This document shows, in pieces, positions 1-8,850 of a DNA stretch of 45,038 nt (positions within the stretch are counted from its first letter, which is position 1; each line of letters begins with the position of its first letter). The stretch is taken from contig NZ_QLNP01000083.1 in the NCBI RefSeq assembly GCF_003261175.1, positions 1-45,038 of the forward strand. The letters are read 5' to 3'. The notes beneath the pieces are model-generated. The model made no database searches and had not been told where the DNA came from. It was given only the letters and a program-made list of their open reading frames with translations. A program made the position numbers and the translations under genes. Source of the stretch: Arthrobacter globiformis (GTDB taxonomy: Bacteria > Actinomycetota > Actinomycetes > Actinomycetales > Micrococcaceae).

Positions 1-290
1 GGGCCGGGCCGCGGGCCGCCGGAACCCCACTGCCCGCCGCTGCCCCCCTGGCCGGCGCCGCTGCCGGCGTACTGCCGGTAGTCGGCGCCGAACCGGTCAT
101 AACGCGTCCTGGTCTCGGGATCCGACAAGGTGTCGTAGGCCTCGCCTATCTCCTTAAACTTATCGGCGGCATCCGGCTCGCGGTTGACGTCCGGATGGTA
201 TTTCCTTGCCAGTTTGCGGTAGGCGCGCTGGATTTCGTCGGGCTTCGCTGTGCGCGGGACTCCGAGAACCGAGTAATGATCCTTAGCCAC
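1..290 (-). CDS. dnaJ: DnaJ/CbpA-type J-domain co-chaperone (N-terminal part, cut by window edge)
   Basis: The visible 96 residues are a J-domain. It begins [20 protein letters not shown], carries the DnaK-stimulating HPD tripeptide at residues 32-34, and ends in a typical third helix ([21 protein letters not shown]). A Gly/Ser/Gln-rich linker follows and then leaves the window, so it cannot be seen whether a zinc-finger domain is present (DnaJ) or absent (CbpA). The GTG start at 288-290 overlaps the grpE stop in the string GTGGCTAA, which implies translational coupling as the third gene of dnaK-grpE-dnaJ. It should deliver clients to the DnaK next door in the cytoplasm. The family is certain; the exact subtype is not. 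Confidence 0.93.
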   Translation of the reverse strand, partial: MAKDHYSVLGVPRTAKPDEIQRAYRKLARKYHPDVNREPDAADKFKEIGEAYDTLSDPETRTRYDRFGADYRQYAGSGAGQGGSGGQWGSGGPRPG

Positions 291-828
291 GGTCCGGGGT
301 CACCGCCCGGCTCACCACGACGGCGGCTGGCCGGAGAGCGTTCTCAGGGCCTCCGTAGCCAGGACGCAGTACGCTTACCAGGGTCCCGGGGGGAACGTCG
401 TCAGTTTCCACCACGCTGACAACCTCATGGACGCGCGGATCGAAGGGGACGTTCTCCGCGTCGATCCGGGGGTAGCCCAAACGAGCCAAGGTATCGATGG
501 CCTGTTTCCGGATGGAGGCTATGCCCTCCACGAGCGGGTCCTCCGCCCCCGCCGGTGCGTGGGCCAGGGCCAGTTCGAGATTGTCCAAAATCGGTAACCA
601 TGCCAAGGCAACCGCGGCGCGCTCCTGGGCCCGTTGCTGGGTGCCGTCGCGGACGGCGCGCTTCCGCAGGTTGTCGTTGTCGGCCAACGCGCGACGCCAC
701 TGGTCCTCCATCTTGGCCAGCGCTTCCGCCTGGGCTGCCGCTTCGGTTTCCTTTTCATCGGGTGCGGCCGCGGCTGCCGCGTCACTTCCTGGACGGGCCT
801 GTTCAGCCGGCCCTGCCTGGTCGCTCAT
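283..828 (-). CDS. grpE: GrpE nucleotide exchange factor
   Basis: A 181-residue GrpE. It has an acidic, alanine-rich N-terminus (about residues 1-35), then a long helix with the family pattern ([19 protein letters not shown], about 41-59), and a beta domain with [20 protein letters not shown] (about 129-148). GrpE drives ADP release from DnaK. The start ATG at 826-828 has a strong Shine-Dalgarno, AGGAGGGG, that overlaps the dnaK stop codon; the stop overlaps the dnaJ start, so the three genes form a tight operon. The N-terminal tail is shorter than in the main GrpE of many actinobacteria, which fits a secondary chaperone set, but that is inference. Confidence 0.95.
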   Translation of the reverse strand: MSDQAGPAEQARPGSDAAAAAAPDEKETEAAAQAEALAKMEDQWRRALADNDNLRKRAVRDGTQQRAQERAAVALAWLPILDNLELALAHAPAGAEDPLVEGIASIRKQAIDTLARLGYPRIDAENVPFDPRVHEVVSVVETDDVPPGTLVSVLRPGYGGPENALRPAAVVVSRAVTPDRG

Positions 829-836
829 GGCCCCTC

Positions 837-2735
837 CTAGCCACGATCGAATTCTGCATCGACTATGTCATCGTCATCTACGGCGTTCGACGCTCCGGAT
901 TGAGATGCGGCTCCCTGGGCCGGCCCTGCAGTGGCCGCGGAGGCAGCCGAGGCACTCAGCGCTGCCTGCAGTTGCTGAAGCTCGGAGATGAGTTCCCTCG
1001 CCGTGGACACCTCCGCCTGGTTGCTGACCGCATCGCGTGCCTGTCCGATCAGCAGTTCCGCCCGGGCTTTGTCGTGCGCCTGGAGTGCGTCACCGAGTTC
1101 GTTGACAGCCCGCTCAACGCGGTAGGCCACCGCATCGAGCTCGTTGAGGGTATCGATCCGCTCCCGGTTCTGCACATCCTCGTTCCTGTGGGACTCGGCC
1201 TCTGCAATCATGCGCTCGACTTCCTTGGCGTCGAGGTTGGAGCCTTCACTGATGGTGATGCCCTGCTCCTTGCCCGTGTCCTTGTCGCGCGCGGTGACGT
1301 TCAGGATGCCGTTGGCATCGACGTCGAACGTGACCTCCACTTGCGGTTCCCCGCGAGGCGCCGGCCGGATATCACTCAGCTGGAACCGTCCCAGCACCCG
1401 GTTATCCGCCGCCAGCTCACGCTCGCCCTGAAGGACCACTACGTCAACGGCGGGCTGGTTGTCCTCCGCTGTGGAGAAGACCTCACTGCGCCGGGCGGGG
1501 ATGGTCGTGTTGCGTTCGATGATCTTGGTCATGACGCCGCCGCGGGTCTCCACACCCAGGGAAAGCGGTACAACATCCAGCAGCAGGACGTCGGACACCT
1601 CGCCCTTGAGCACGCCGGCCTGGATCGCCGCACCGATGGCCACCACTTCGTCCGGATTGACGCTCATATTCGGCTCTTTGCCGCCCGTCAGCCGCCGCAC
1701 GAGGTTCTGTACCGCAGGAATGCGGGTGGAGCCGCCCACCAGAATCACTTCGTCGATGTCATTGGCCGAGACTTTGGCGTCCGTCATCGCCTGCTGCACC
1801 GGCCCCATCGTGCGCTCGACGAGGTCGTGGGTAAGGTCCTCGAAGACGGACCGCCGGATGGTGCTGGTCAGGTGCTTGGGGCCCGTCGCGTCGGCCGTAA
1901 CAAAGGGAAGATTGACCTGCGTCTGGGCGACCGAACTGAGTTCAACCTTGGCCTTCTCGGCCGCTTCGAACAGGCGCTGCAATGCCTGGGGGTCCGTTCG
2001 GAGATCGATGCCGGACTCCTTCTGGAAGTCATCGGCGAGGTAGTCGACAAGCCGGCGGTCAAAATCGTCGCCACCGAGGTGTGAGTCGCCCGCGGTCGAG
2101 CGGACCTCCACTACCCCGTCGCCAACGTCCAAGAGGCTCACATCGAAGGTTCCGCCGCCCAGGTCGAACACCAGCACCGTCTCATGCTCACGCTTGTCAA
2201 TGCCGTAGGCCAGGGCCGCGGCAGTGGGTTCGTTGATGATGCGCAGGACTTCCAGCCCGGCAATCCTGCCCGCGTCCTTGGTCGCGGTGCGCTGTGCGTC
2301 GTTAAAGTACGCGGGAACCGTAATAACGGCCTCCGTTACCTTTTCGCCCAACTGCTTCGCGGCGTCGTCCACTAGCTTGCGGAGGACGAGCGCGCTCACC
2401 TCTTCGGGTGCGACCTTCTTGCCCTGGACCTGAAAACGCGCCACGCCGTTGTCGTCCGCCACGACGTCGAAACTCACGGCCTTGGCTTCATCCGAGATCT
2501 CATCATAGTGCCGGCCGATAAACCGCTTGGCCGACGTGATGGTTCCCTTGGGGTTCAGAATCGCCTGCCGCCGGGCCAGTTGCCCCACAAGGCGTTCACC
2601 GCTGTCCGTGTACGCCACAACTGACGGAGTGGTCCTGGCTCCTTCAGCGTTGGGTATGACGCGGGCTTCCCCGCCTTCCCAGACGGCGATCACCGAGTTG
2701 GTTGTTCCAAGATCAATTCCTACTGCTTTGGCCAT
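837..2735 (-). CDS. dnaK: Hsp70 chaperone DnaK
   Basis: A 632-residue Hsp70. The ATPase domain begins [20 protein letters not shown] and contains the phosphate motif [17 protein letters not shown] and the adenosine motif [13 protein letters not shown]. The substrate domain holds [20 protein letters not shown], and the tail ends in an acidic [10 protein letters not shown]. The ATG at 2735 was chosen because GGAGCGAG precedes it and because the protein begins directly with the conserved first strand; the frame stays open 39 codons further upstream with no family similarity. It folds and protects proteins under stress with GrpE and DnaJ encoded downstream. I saw no clear CIRCE or HAIR element upstream, so its heat control is not evident. 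It may be a second dnaK copy. Confidence 0.97.
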   Translation of the reverse strand: MAKAVGIDLGTTNSVIAVWEGGEARVIPNAEGARTTPSVVAYTDSGERLVGQLARRQAILNPKGTITSAKRFIGRHYDEISDEAKAVSFDVVADDNGVARFQVQGKKVAPEEVSALVLRKLVDDAAKQLGEKVTEAVITVPAYFNDAQRTATKDAGRIAGLEVLRIINEPTAAALAYGIDKREHETVLVFDLGGGTFDVSLLDVGDGVVEVRSTAGDSHLGGDDFDRRLVDYLADDFQKESGIDLRTDPQALQRLFEAAEKAKVELSSVAQTQVNLPFVTADATGPKHLTSTIRRSVFEDLTHDLVERTMGPVQQAMTDAKVSANDIDEVILVGGSTRIPAVQNLVRRLTGGKEPNMSVNPDEVVAIGAAIQAGVLKGEVSDVLLLDVVPLSLGVETRGGVMTKIIERNTTIPARRSEVFSTAEDNQPAVDVVVLQGERELAADNRVLGRFQLSDIRPAPRGEPQVEVTFDVDANGILNVTARDKDTGKEQGITISEGSNLDAKEVERMIAEAESHRNEDVQNRERIDTLNELDAVAYRVERAVNELGDALQAHDKARAELLIGQARDAVSNQAEVSTARELISELQQLQAALSASAASAATAGPAQGAASQSGASNAVDDDDIVDAEFDRG

Positions 2736-3059
2736 GACTCGCTCCGGTCCTAGAGGGCGCGTTCCTGTCCTGCGGCGACGTCCGCCCGAAATTGCACCGC
2801 ATGATTCCACCCCCTGTCCTGATGGGCCGTGAGGCTCAAAGGGCTGTGTCATGGTGCCTTACAGGTTGAGTCTGCCCCGTGGAGGGGAGCGACGGCATGG
2901 CCCTCGAGGGTCCAAATATGCTCCAGGGCATTGACCTAGCAGGATAGGGTCCGCAGGCGTAGTGTCGAAGACCTGGGATGACTGGGGATCCGCCGCCACG
3001 CATCTCGCCCACGGACGTGGCCCTCAGCCGCGGAAAGAGAGAACTGGCAGGTAACCTGG
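2736..3059. other. Divergent intergenic region between dnaK and the PucR-type regulator
   Basis: This 324-bp stretch holds no convincing gene. It should contain the promoters of both flanking genes. No CIRCE (TTAGCACTC inverted repeat) and no HAIR-type CTTGAGT/ACTCAAG pair was found. An imperfect inverted repeat, GACCTA at 2933-2938 facing TAGGGTC at 2945-2951, overlaps a TTGACC hexamer and is a weak operator candidate. Confidence 0.5.
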
Positions 3060-4676
3060 ATGTTCGATCGACTAAGGGCCGAGGAGACTCTCGGCAAGAC
3101 CCTACAGTCTGTTTCTGCACTGGGATTCTGCCATGTGGCCGCTTTCTATCTAGTGGTGGACGGTCATCTGCTTCCGGGCCCGAACCGGGCGCCGCCCGCC
3201 CAGGACCCCGATGTCCGCCAGCTCGAAGGCAGCGCTGCCGAACTTCCCACCACAGGGCCGGGTTGGCGGTACGCGCTCTCGACCTTTGGCGACAGCGGAG
3301 AACTGAACGGGTGCCTTGTCCTGCGTGCCCGCGCGGCTCCGAGTCCGGCGCAGATGATCGAGCTACACGCAATGGCCGGAACAGCTGCCCCCGGCACAGT
3401 CGAGGAAGCAGCAGGAGCACACCAGCAGGAGCACGTGGCCCCGCTCTCCAATGCCCCCGACGTGGACGATCGCCTGCGTATCCTCACGGCAACGGTACTT
3501 CAGCTCGAAACCCGAACGTCGATCCAGCACGCCCTCAATGGCGCCCTCACAGCCCCCCTCGGACAAATGAGCTCCCGGGAGTCCCTTCTGGCGGAAGTAC
3601 TCTCAGTGCTGACGGGGCGCCCGGTCTGCACGGAGGACGGATTCGGCAACATCCGAGCGGCGGCCGGCACCAAATCCGGGCGTCCGTATCCCCGGCCCAG
3701 TGCGGCCGAGAGGTCGCGGCTGGTGCAGCTCTGGCACGCCTTCGGATTGCCGGTCCACGAACGCCGAGGGCTCGTGGCGCTGGTTCTGCCGGACAGGGAC
3801 GTGCTCGGGGCAATGTGCTTGCTTGAAAACGGCAGGCCCTACACGGCCGACGACGTCTTTGCCTTGGAGTGTGCAACGCGGCTCTTGCAGGTCGAGTTGT
3901 CGCACCGCCGCAGCATTGCCCAGCTGGAACTGAAACTGGGGCGCGACTTGGTGTATGACCTGGTGTCGGGAATGGACGAAGAGACCGCAGCCGTGCGTGC
4001 TGAGGCGATGGGGTATGACGTCACGGGCCCGCAGCACGTCATCGTTGCTCAGTGGCAACCGCCAAGGACCGACGATACGGTCGTGGTCGCCCTGCGCAGG
4101 GCGCTGCGGGACCTGCAGACACCTGCGCTCGTTTCACGGCGTTCGGACATAATACTTGCGGTGGTTACGGGAGATCCGCTCGATACACAGCTCTTTACCG
4201 TTGTGGCAAGGACTCTGCGCAGCGCCACCGGAGCCGTGGGCATCGGAGGTCCGAGCCATGATGTCACGCAGCTCCCACGCTCCTACGCGCAGGCTCTGCG
4301 AGCGCTGCAGATCCGGGTACATTCCATCGACCCCTACGGGCTCACGCGCTACGACCAGTTGGGGATCTACCGCATCCTTGACATGCCCGGCAGCGAAACG
4401 GACCTCTCCAGCTACGTCACGGAATGGCTAGGTGCACTGCAGAGTAACGACGACCGCAGGGGATCCGATCTGGTGCACACCTTGGCGCAGTATCTGGATC
4501 ATGGCGGCAACTACAACGACACGGCCGACAGCCTTGCCGTTCACCGGAGCACGCTGCGATACCGGCTGAAGTCCATCCGGCAGATCACCGGCTTAGACCT
4601 TGCTGACCCCGAGACCCGCCTCAACCTGCACGTTGCCACGCGTGCCTGGCGCCTACGGTCGGCACGGCAGCGCTGA
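3060..4676 (+). CDS. PucR/CdaR-type transcriptional regulator
   Basis: A 538-residue cytoplasmic regulator. The N-terminal 300 residues look like a sensor region with GAF-like stretches (around 175-290, ending ALECATRLLQVELSHRR). A middle GGDEF-like segment follows (about 300-420). The C-terminus is the PucR/CdaR helix-turn-helix: TLAQYLDHGGNYNDTADSLA followed by VHRSTLRYRLKSIRQITGLD (about 475-520). The ligand is unknown. The gene is divergent from dnaK and lies 146 bp upstream of the HtrA-like protease, so it may control the stress block, though PucR proteins usually sense small metabolites. The Shine-Dalgarno before the ATG is weak (GGCAGGTAACCTGG). Family assignment is firm; targets are unknown. 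Confidence 0.86.
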   Translation: MFDRLRAEETLGKTLQSVSALGFCHVAAFYLVVDGHLLPGPNRAPPAQDPDVRQLEGSAAELPTTGPGWRYALSTFGDSGELNGCLVLRARAAPSPAQMIELHAMAGTAAPGTVEEAAGAHQQEHVAPLSNAPDVDDRLRILTATVLQLETRTSIQHALNGALTAPLGQMSSRESLLAEVLSVLTGRPVCTEDGFGNIRAAAGTKSGRPYPRPSAAERSRLVQLWHAFGLPVHERRGLVALVLPDRDVLGAMCLLENGRPYTADDVFALECATRLLQVELSHRRSIAQLELKLGRDLVYDLVSGMDEETAAVRAEAMGYDVTGPQHVIVAQWQPPRTDDTVVVALRRALRDLQTPALVSRRSDIILAVVTGDPLDTQLFTVVARTLRSATGAVGIGGPSHDVTQLPRSYAQALRALQIRVHSIDPYGLTRYDQLGIYRILDMPGSETDLSSYVTEWLGALQSNDDRRGSDLVHTLAQYLDHGGNYNDTADSLAVHRSTLRYRLKSIRQITGLDLADPETRLNLHVATRAWRLRSARQR

Positions 4677-4822
4677 CCGTCCAGCTGCATTGAGTTTGAC
4701 CTGGGGGACTCAAACCCGAGCGGTTTTTAGGCGTACCGGGGCCATGCGGGCGCGATGCCGGCGGAGGAGACTCGGACTGGTACATGTCGCCGTAGACGTC
4801 CAGAGAAGGCAACGGGAATCCA

Positions 4823-5917
4823 ATGAGTATGAGCAGACCAATAGCCGCCGAGGGCAAGGCCTCGCACCCAGCGCCAGGACTCAGGAGGGCGTGGACAGCC
4901 CTTCTCGGCGCGGGGTTACTCATATGCGGATCAGCGTGCACAGCGACGTCTCCGGCTCCGGAGTCGCAATCCCCAAAGGCAGGGGATTCCAGGTCCACAG
5001 GGGACCTTTCAGCCGTCCCTGGAATCGTCAGAGAAGTCGAGCCCTCCGTGGTCACGATCCAGACGTCAGGGGGCATCGGCAGCGGAGTGGTCTACCGCAG
5101 CGACGGCACCATCGTCACGGACGCCCACGTGGTGGAGGACGAGCAAAAGAAGCCGTTCAAGAGCGTCCGGATCCACTTCGCGGACGGATCCCAGGCGCCG
5201 GCCACCGTCGTCGGTGTTGACGACCCAACCGACGTGGCAGTGGTGAAGGCTGACCGGGGCAACCTTCCGGCCGCCAAGTTCTCGACTACGCTTCCCGAAG
5301 TTGGGCAGCTCGCGGTTGTCCTTGGCAGTCCGCTGGGGCTGGAGCAGACCGTCACGGCAGGCATCGTTTCCGCGCTTCACCGTAATATGCCACCGTCAGA
5401 GGGATCGCCGCAGGGACTGATCGACCTCATCCAGACGGACGCGCCGATCTCCCCGGGGAATTCCGGTGGAGCCGTGGTCAACAGCAACTCTGAGGTCATC
5501 GGGCTCTCAGAAGCGTATCTGCCGCCCAGCTCGGGGGCCGTGTCCATCGGATTCGTGACTCCCGCGGCGACCGTGATCGACGTAGCGGACCAAATACTGA
5601 AGAGCGGTGTGGCCGCGCACGCGGTTCTTGGGATTATTCCGACCGACATCTCTCCTGAGGTCGCAAGCCGCTTTGGCCTCCCCACAACGTCAGGCGCGCT
5701 GGTCATCGAAGTGGCCCGCGAAGGACCGGCAGCCAAAGCGGGACTGCAACCAGGAGACATCATCACGCAGTTCGACGGGCAGAAGATTGCGAGTGTGACC
5801 GACCTCCTGGCCGCTATCCGCAAGAAGGAGCCAGGACAGCAGTCCGATGTCGGGTTCCAGCGCGGGCAAGACACGAAATCAACGAAAGTCACACTGGGGA
5901 GCACCACAAAGGGCTAG
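4823..5917 (+). CDS. HtrA/DegP-like S1C serine protease, probable lipoprotein, with PDZ domain
   Basis: A 364-residue envelope protease. Residues 22-39 form a hydrophobic signal ending GSAC, a slightly unusual lipobox with Cys39 as the likely lipidated residue. The trypsin-like domain (about 65-260) has the full catalytic triad: His102 in VTDAHVV, Asp137 in DPTDVAVV and Ser214 in PGNSGGAVV. One PDZ domain follows (about 270-355, GPAAKAGLQPGDII). It would degrade or refold damaged proteins outside the membrane. The first ATG (GGGAA five bases upstream) was taken; a second ATG two codons later is possible. Its place between a dnaK operon and an HdeD-family gene supports an envelope-stress role. 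Confidence 0.93.
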   Translation: MSMSRPIAAEGKASHPAPGLRRAWTALLGAGLLICGSACTATSPAPESQSPKAGDSRSTGDLSAVPGIVREVEPSVVTIQTSGGIGSGVVYRSDGTIVTDAHVVEDEQKKPFKSVRIHFADGSQAPATVVGVDDPTDVAVVKADRGNLPAAKFSTTLPEVGQLAVVLGSPLGLEQTVTAGIVSALHRNMPPSEGSPQGLIDLIQTDAPISPGNSGGAVVNSNSEVIGLSEAYLPPSSGAVSIGFVTPAATVIDVADQILKSGVAAHAVLGIIPTDISPEVASRFGLPTTSGALVIEVAREGPAAKAGLQPGDIITQFDGQKIASVTDLLAAIRKKEPGQQSDVGFQRGQDTKSTKVTLGSTTKG

Positions 5918-5982
5918 AGCCTGCTCAGAAGCCCCGGCCGGCAAGGTTGCAACGAACAATTTCAAGAATCAGAGGTCTGGCT

Positions 5983-6555
5983 ATGTCTGAAACACTGCCA
6001 CAACAACTGTTTAAGGGATCAGGAACCGCGCTGATTATCCGGGGCGTAGCGGCCATCCTGTTCGGCATCCTAGTTGTCGTCTGGCCCGGCGTGTCCGTAC
6101 TCGCACTGGTGATCCTCTTCGGAATGTACGCCGTCTTTGACGGCGTCACTAACATCGTGCACTACGTCAGGCGCAAGAGGCGGCGCTCCGCCTGGCAACT
6201 GGTTGGCGGCATCATCTCCGTACTGGCGGGTCTCGTCGCGTTCGTCTGGCCGGGCACCACCGCCCTGTCGCTGACGCTCGTAATCGGTGCATGGGCGGTT
6301 ATTCTCGGTATCTCCCAGATGGCTCTCGCCTTTGAAGCCAAAAAGACCGTCGGGCTGTGGTGGCTGTGGCTGATCACAGGCATCGTCACCACTCTTTTCG
6401 GCCTCTTCCTAGTCTTCTTTCCCGGCCCGGGCATACTGAGCCTTCTGGGTCTGCTCTCGTCCTTCGCAGTTCTCTTCGGAATACTTCTGATCGCCTCCGG
6501 AGCCGGACTGCGCAGGATGGGCGAAAGCCCGGATGCAAGGTTCTCGATGGGATAA
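5983..6555 (+). CDS. HdeD-family (DUF308) membrane protein
   Basis: A 190-residue protein with about six membrane segments arranged as repeated hairpins rich in the pattern G(I/L)LVVVWPG, for example FGILVVVWPGVSVLALVILF, VAFVWPGTTALSLTLVIGAW and LFLVFFPGPGILSLLGLL. This is the DUF308/HdeD architecture, linked in enterobacteria to acid resistance; the molecular activity is unknown. The ATG at 5983 was preferred to an in-frame ATG at 5947 because CAGAGGT stands just upstream and the family sequence starts there. It follows the protease gene by 65 bp in the same direction, and the two may be co-transcribed. Confidence 0.9.
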   Translation: MSETLPQQLFKGSGTALIIRGVAAILFGILVVVWPGVSVLALVILFGMYAVFDGVTNIVHYVRRKRRRSAWQLVGGIISVLAGLVAFVWPGTTALSLTLVIGAWAVILGISQMALAFEAKKTVGLWWLWLITGIVTTLFGLFLVFFPGPGILSLLGLLSSFAVLFGILLIASGAGLRRMGESPDARFSMG

Positions 6556-6591
6556 CAGCCTGCCAACGGCCGGCCTGACATAGGAGCCAAC

Positions 6592-6855
6592 ATGATTCTT
6601 GGAATTCGTGATCCGCATCTGGCGCGGATACGTCCCGTTCGGGTGCGCACACCGCAGGGCTGCGAGGAGTGCCTGTCGTTGGGCACGGCATGGGTCCACT
6701 TGCGTTTATGTCTCACCTGCGGCCATGTCGGGTGTTGTGACTCCTCACCCATGCGGCACGCCCGGGCCCACGCCACCGAGTTGCATCCAATCGTTCGTTC
6801 TCTGGAACCCGGCGAGGACTGGCGCTGGTGTTATCCCCATGAGGCATTCGTCTAG
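6592..6855 (+). CDS. UBP-type zinc-finger protein
   Basis: An 87-residue protein that is little more than one UBP-type zinc finger. The likely metal ligands are C24 and C27 (GCEEC), C40 and C43 (CLTCGHVGCC), then C48 and the histidines around 56-65 (RHARAHATELHP). In eukaryotes this fold binds the ubiquitin C-terminus; actinobacteria lack ubiquitin as such, so the partner here is unknown. A good AGGAG precedes the ATG. It lies 51 bp before the cNMP/flavin oxidoreductase gene, a pairing that suggests the two work together. Confidence 0.9.
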   Translation: MILGIRDPHLARIRPVRVRTPQGCEECLSLGTAWVHLRLCLTCGHVGCCDSSPMRHARAHATELHPIVRSLEPGEDWRWCYPHEAFV

Positions 6856-6906
6856 GCTACGGGGAGACGCAACCAGCTGATGGAACCTGTCGCAGGATCG
6901 ACGCAC

Positions 6907-8622
6907 ATGGAAACGCCGGATATTGCCGGCGCCTATCCACGCCTCGGCCGAGCCCAGATCGAGTTGTTGGGCCGCGCCGGCACCAGCCGGGCTACCGCGG
7001 CCGGAGAAGTCCTCATCCAGGAGGGGACGGTTGGGGCTGATTTCTTCGTCGTACTGCAGGGCACGGTAGTGGTCGTCGAGGGGCTACACGCCGGCGACGG
7101 TAGACAGCCTGCGGAGCTTGGCCCCGGCACCCGGATCCTCGAAGTTCACGGTCCCGGACGCTTCCTCGGGGAACTGGGCCTGGTCGAGGGGCAACCGGCC
7201 TTTGTCAGCGCTGTGTCCGCCGAGGCGGGTGAAGTGCTTCAAATCAGCGGGGACGACCTGCGTCGTGCCGTGCTGACGGACGCCGCGGTGGGCGAGACCA
7301 TCCTGCGGGCATTCCTTCAGCGCCGGATCCTGCTGATCAGTGCGGGCGCGGGCACCCGCATCGTTGGATCCCGCTTCAGCCGTGACACCCTTCGGCTCCT
7401 GGAATTTGCAGCCGCCAACCGCCTGCCTCACCGCCTGGTTGATCTGGAGGATGATAAGCAGGCGCAGGGCATCCTGGACAGGGCCGGGATACTCGCGGAT
7501 GAGCTGCCGGTGGTGGTGCTAAACGCCTCGCAGGTCCTCAAGAACCCGTCAAACGCAGACCTGGCCCTTGCCATGGGCCTACGCGCGGTGAAAGAGCACT
7601 CGGCTTCATACGATCTCATGGTGATCGGAGCCGGCCCCGCCGGCCTGGCGGCAGCCGTCTACGCGGCGTCGGACGGGTTGTCGGTCGTCCTTAAGGAGGG
7701 CTTCGCGATAGGTGGGCAGGCCGGCACGTCGCCGCGGATCGAGAACTTTCTCGGCTTTCCCGCCGGAATCTCGGGCGGTGAACTCACTGAAAGAGCAATC
7801 ATTCAGGCCCGCAAGTTCAGAGTCCAGATCAACGTCGCCTGCCGGGCACGCACCATCGAGTTGAAAGACGGCCAGATCCGAGCCGAGTTCCACGAGAGCG
7901 GCCCTGCCTCCTCACGGGCAGCGCTGCTCGCAACCGGTGTTCACTACCGCCGGCTGCCAGTCCCCGGGCTGGAGAAATTCGAGGGGATCAGTGTCTTCTA
8001 CGCCGCCACTGTCCATGAAGCCAGGCTCTGCGGAATGCAGCCGGTGGCCGTCGTCGGGGGTGGAAACTCCGCAGCACAGGCCGCCCTTTTCCTGGCCGGA
8101 ATAGGAGCACCAGTGCGGCTGGTGGTGCGCGGGGCAGACCTCCGCGCGGACATGTCCGGGTACCTCGCGGAACGAATCGAAGAACACCCGGGCATAGAGG
8201 TGCTGCTGGGGGCCAACATCGTCGGCGTGGACGGTTCAGGCGCCCTTGAACGGATCGTCGTCCAGTTGGCGGCCACAGGCGAACAGCGCATCTTCGACTC
8301 CCGATATCTCTTCATTTTCATCGGGGCCAAGCCGCACACAGAATGGCTGCAGGGCACGCTCGCCTTGGATGGCCACGGATTTGTTCTCACCGGGGCTGAC
8401 CTCCAGGACCTTCCTCCTGAGTTCAGCCATCTGGGCCGCAGCCGGCTGCCCTTGGAAACCAGCATCCCGGGGATGTTCGCTGCCGGTGATGTTCGGCATG
8501 GGTCGGTGAAACGCGTAACGGCTGCCGCCGGTGAAGGCTCAACAGCCGTGGCAATGATCCACGAGCACCTGCGCCTCCTTCGGGATGGACCGGCCATCGC
8601 GCGTCAGGGCAAAGGACATTGA
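6907..8622 (+). CDS. Cyclic-nucleotide-binding/thioredoxin-like/flavin oxidoreductase fusion (TrxR-like)
   Basis: A 571-residue three-part protein. Residues about 10-140 form a cNMP-binding (CRP-type) beta-roll (GEVLIQEGTVGADFFVVLQG). About 141-225 look like a thioredoxin/glutaredoxin fold without an active CxxC. About 235-560 form a thioredoxin-reductase-like flavoprotein with the FAD motif GAGPAG (241-246), IENFLGFP, and the NAD(P)H motif GGGNSA (384-389). Where true TrxR has CxxC the sequence reads YAATVHEARLC (365-375), so only one Cys remains and dithiol chemistry is unlikely. The start at 6907 has AGGA at a good distance; an in-frame ATG at 6880 would add nine residues. A ligand-gated NAD(P)H oxidoreductase is inferred; the substrate is unknown. 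Confidence 0.88.
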   Translation: METPDIAGAYPRLGRAQIELLGRAGTSRATAAGEVLIQEGTVGADFFVVLQGTVVVVEGLHAGDGRQPAELGPGTRILEVHGPGRFLGELGLVEGQPAFVSAVSAEAGEVLQISGDDLRRAVLTDAAVGETILRAFLQRRILLISAGAGTRIVGSRFSRDTLRLLEFAAANRLPHRLVDLEDDKQAQGILDRAGILADELPVVVLNASQVLKNPSNADLALAMGLRAVKEHSASYDLMVIGAGPAGLAAAVYAASDGLSVVLKEGFAIGGQAGTSPRIENFLGFPAGISGGELTERAIIQARKFRVQINVACRARTIELKDGQIRAEFHESGPASSRAALLATGVHYRRLPVPGLEKFEGISVFYAATVHEARLCGMQPVAVVGGGNSAAQAALFLAGIGAPVRLVVRGADLRADMSGYLAERIEEHPGIEVLLGANIVGVDGSGALERIVVQLAATGEQRIFDSRYLFIFIGAKPHTEWLQGTLALDGHGFVLTGADLQDLPPEFSHLGRSRLPLETSIPGMFAAGDVRHGSVKRVTAAAGEGSTAVAMIHEHLRLLRDGPAIARQGKGH

Positions 8623-8850
8623 AAGTCCAGCAAGACAGTCCCTATCCCCTAAGAAACCGACAAGCCCTGGCATCGGGGAGGGACGCTGATCAAGGTCGAC
8701 ATAGCTTCCCAAACGAGCACGGGACCTGCAGGGCACGAGCGGCGGCGACCCGGATCAGACCCCACGGAATCAGGCATCGGGAACCTCTCTCCAGAGCGAC
8801 GGTGAAATCCAGTTTGCTGGCCGCACACACTGAACCATAGGAGGCTTGGC

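Noticed and set aside
555-2084. 509-codon plus-strand frame opposite dnaK and grpE
   Set aside because: Antisense shadow of unmistakable Hsp70 and GrpE genes; no family content.
2736-3059. Possible CIRCE or HAIR heat-shock operator upstream of dnaK
   Set aside because: No matching inverted repeat was found; only a weak TTGAGT half near 2860 without its partner.
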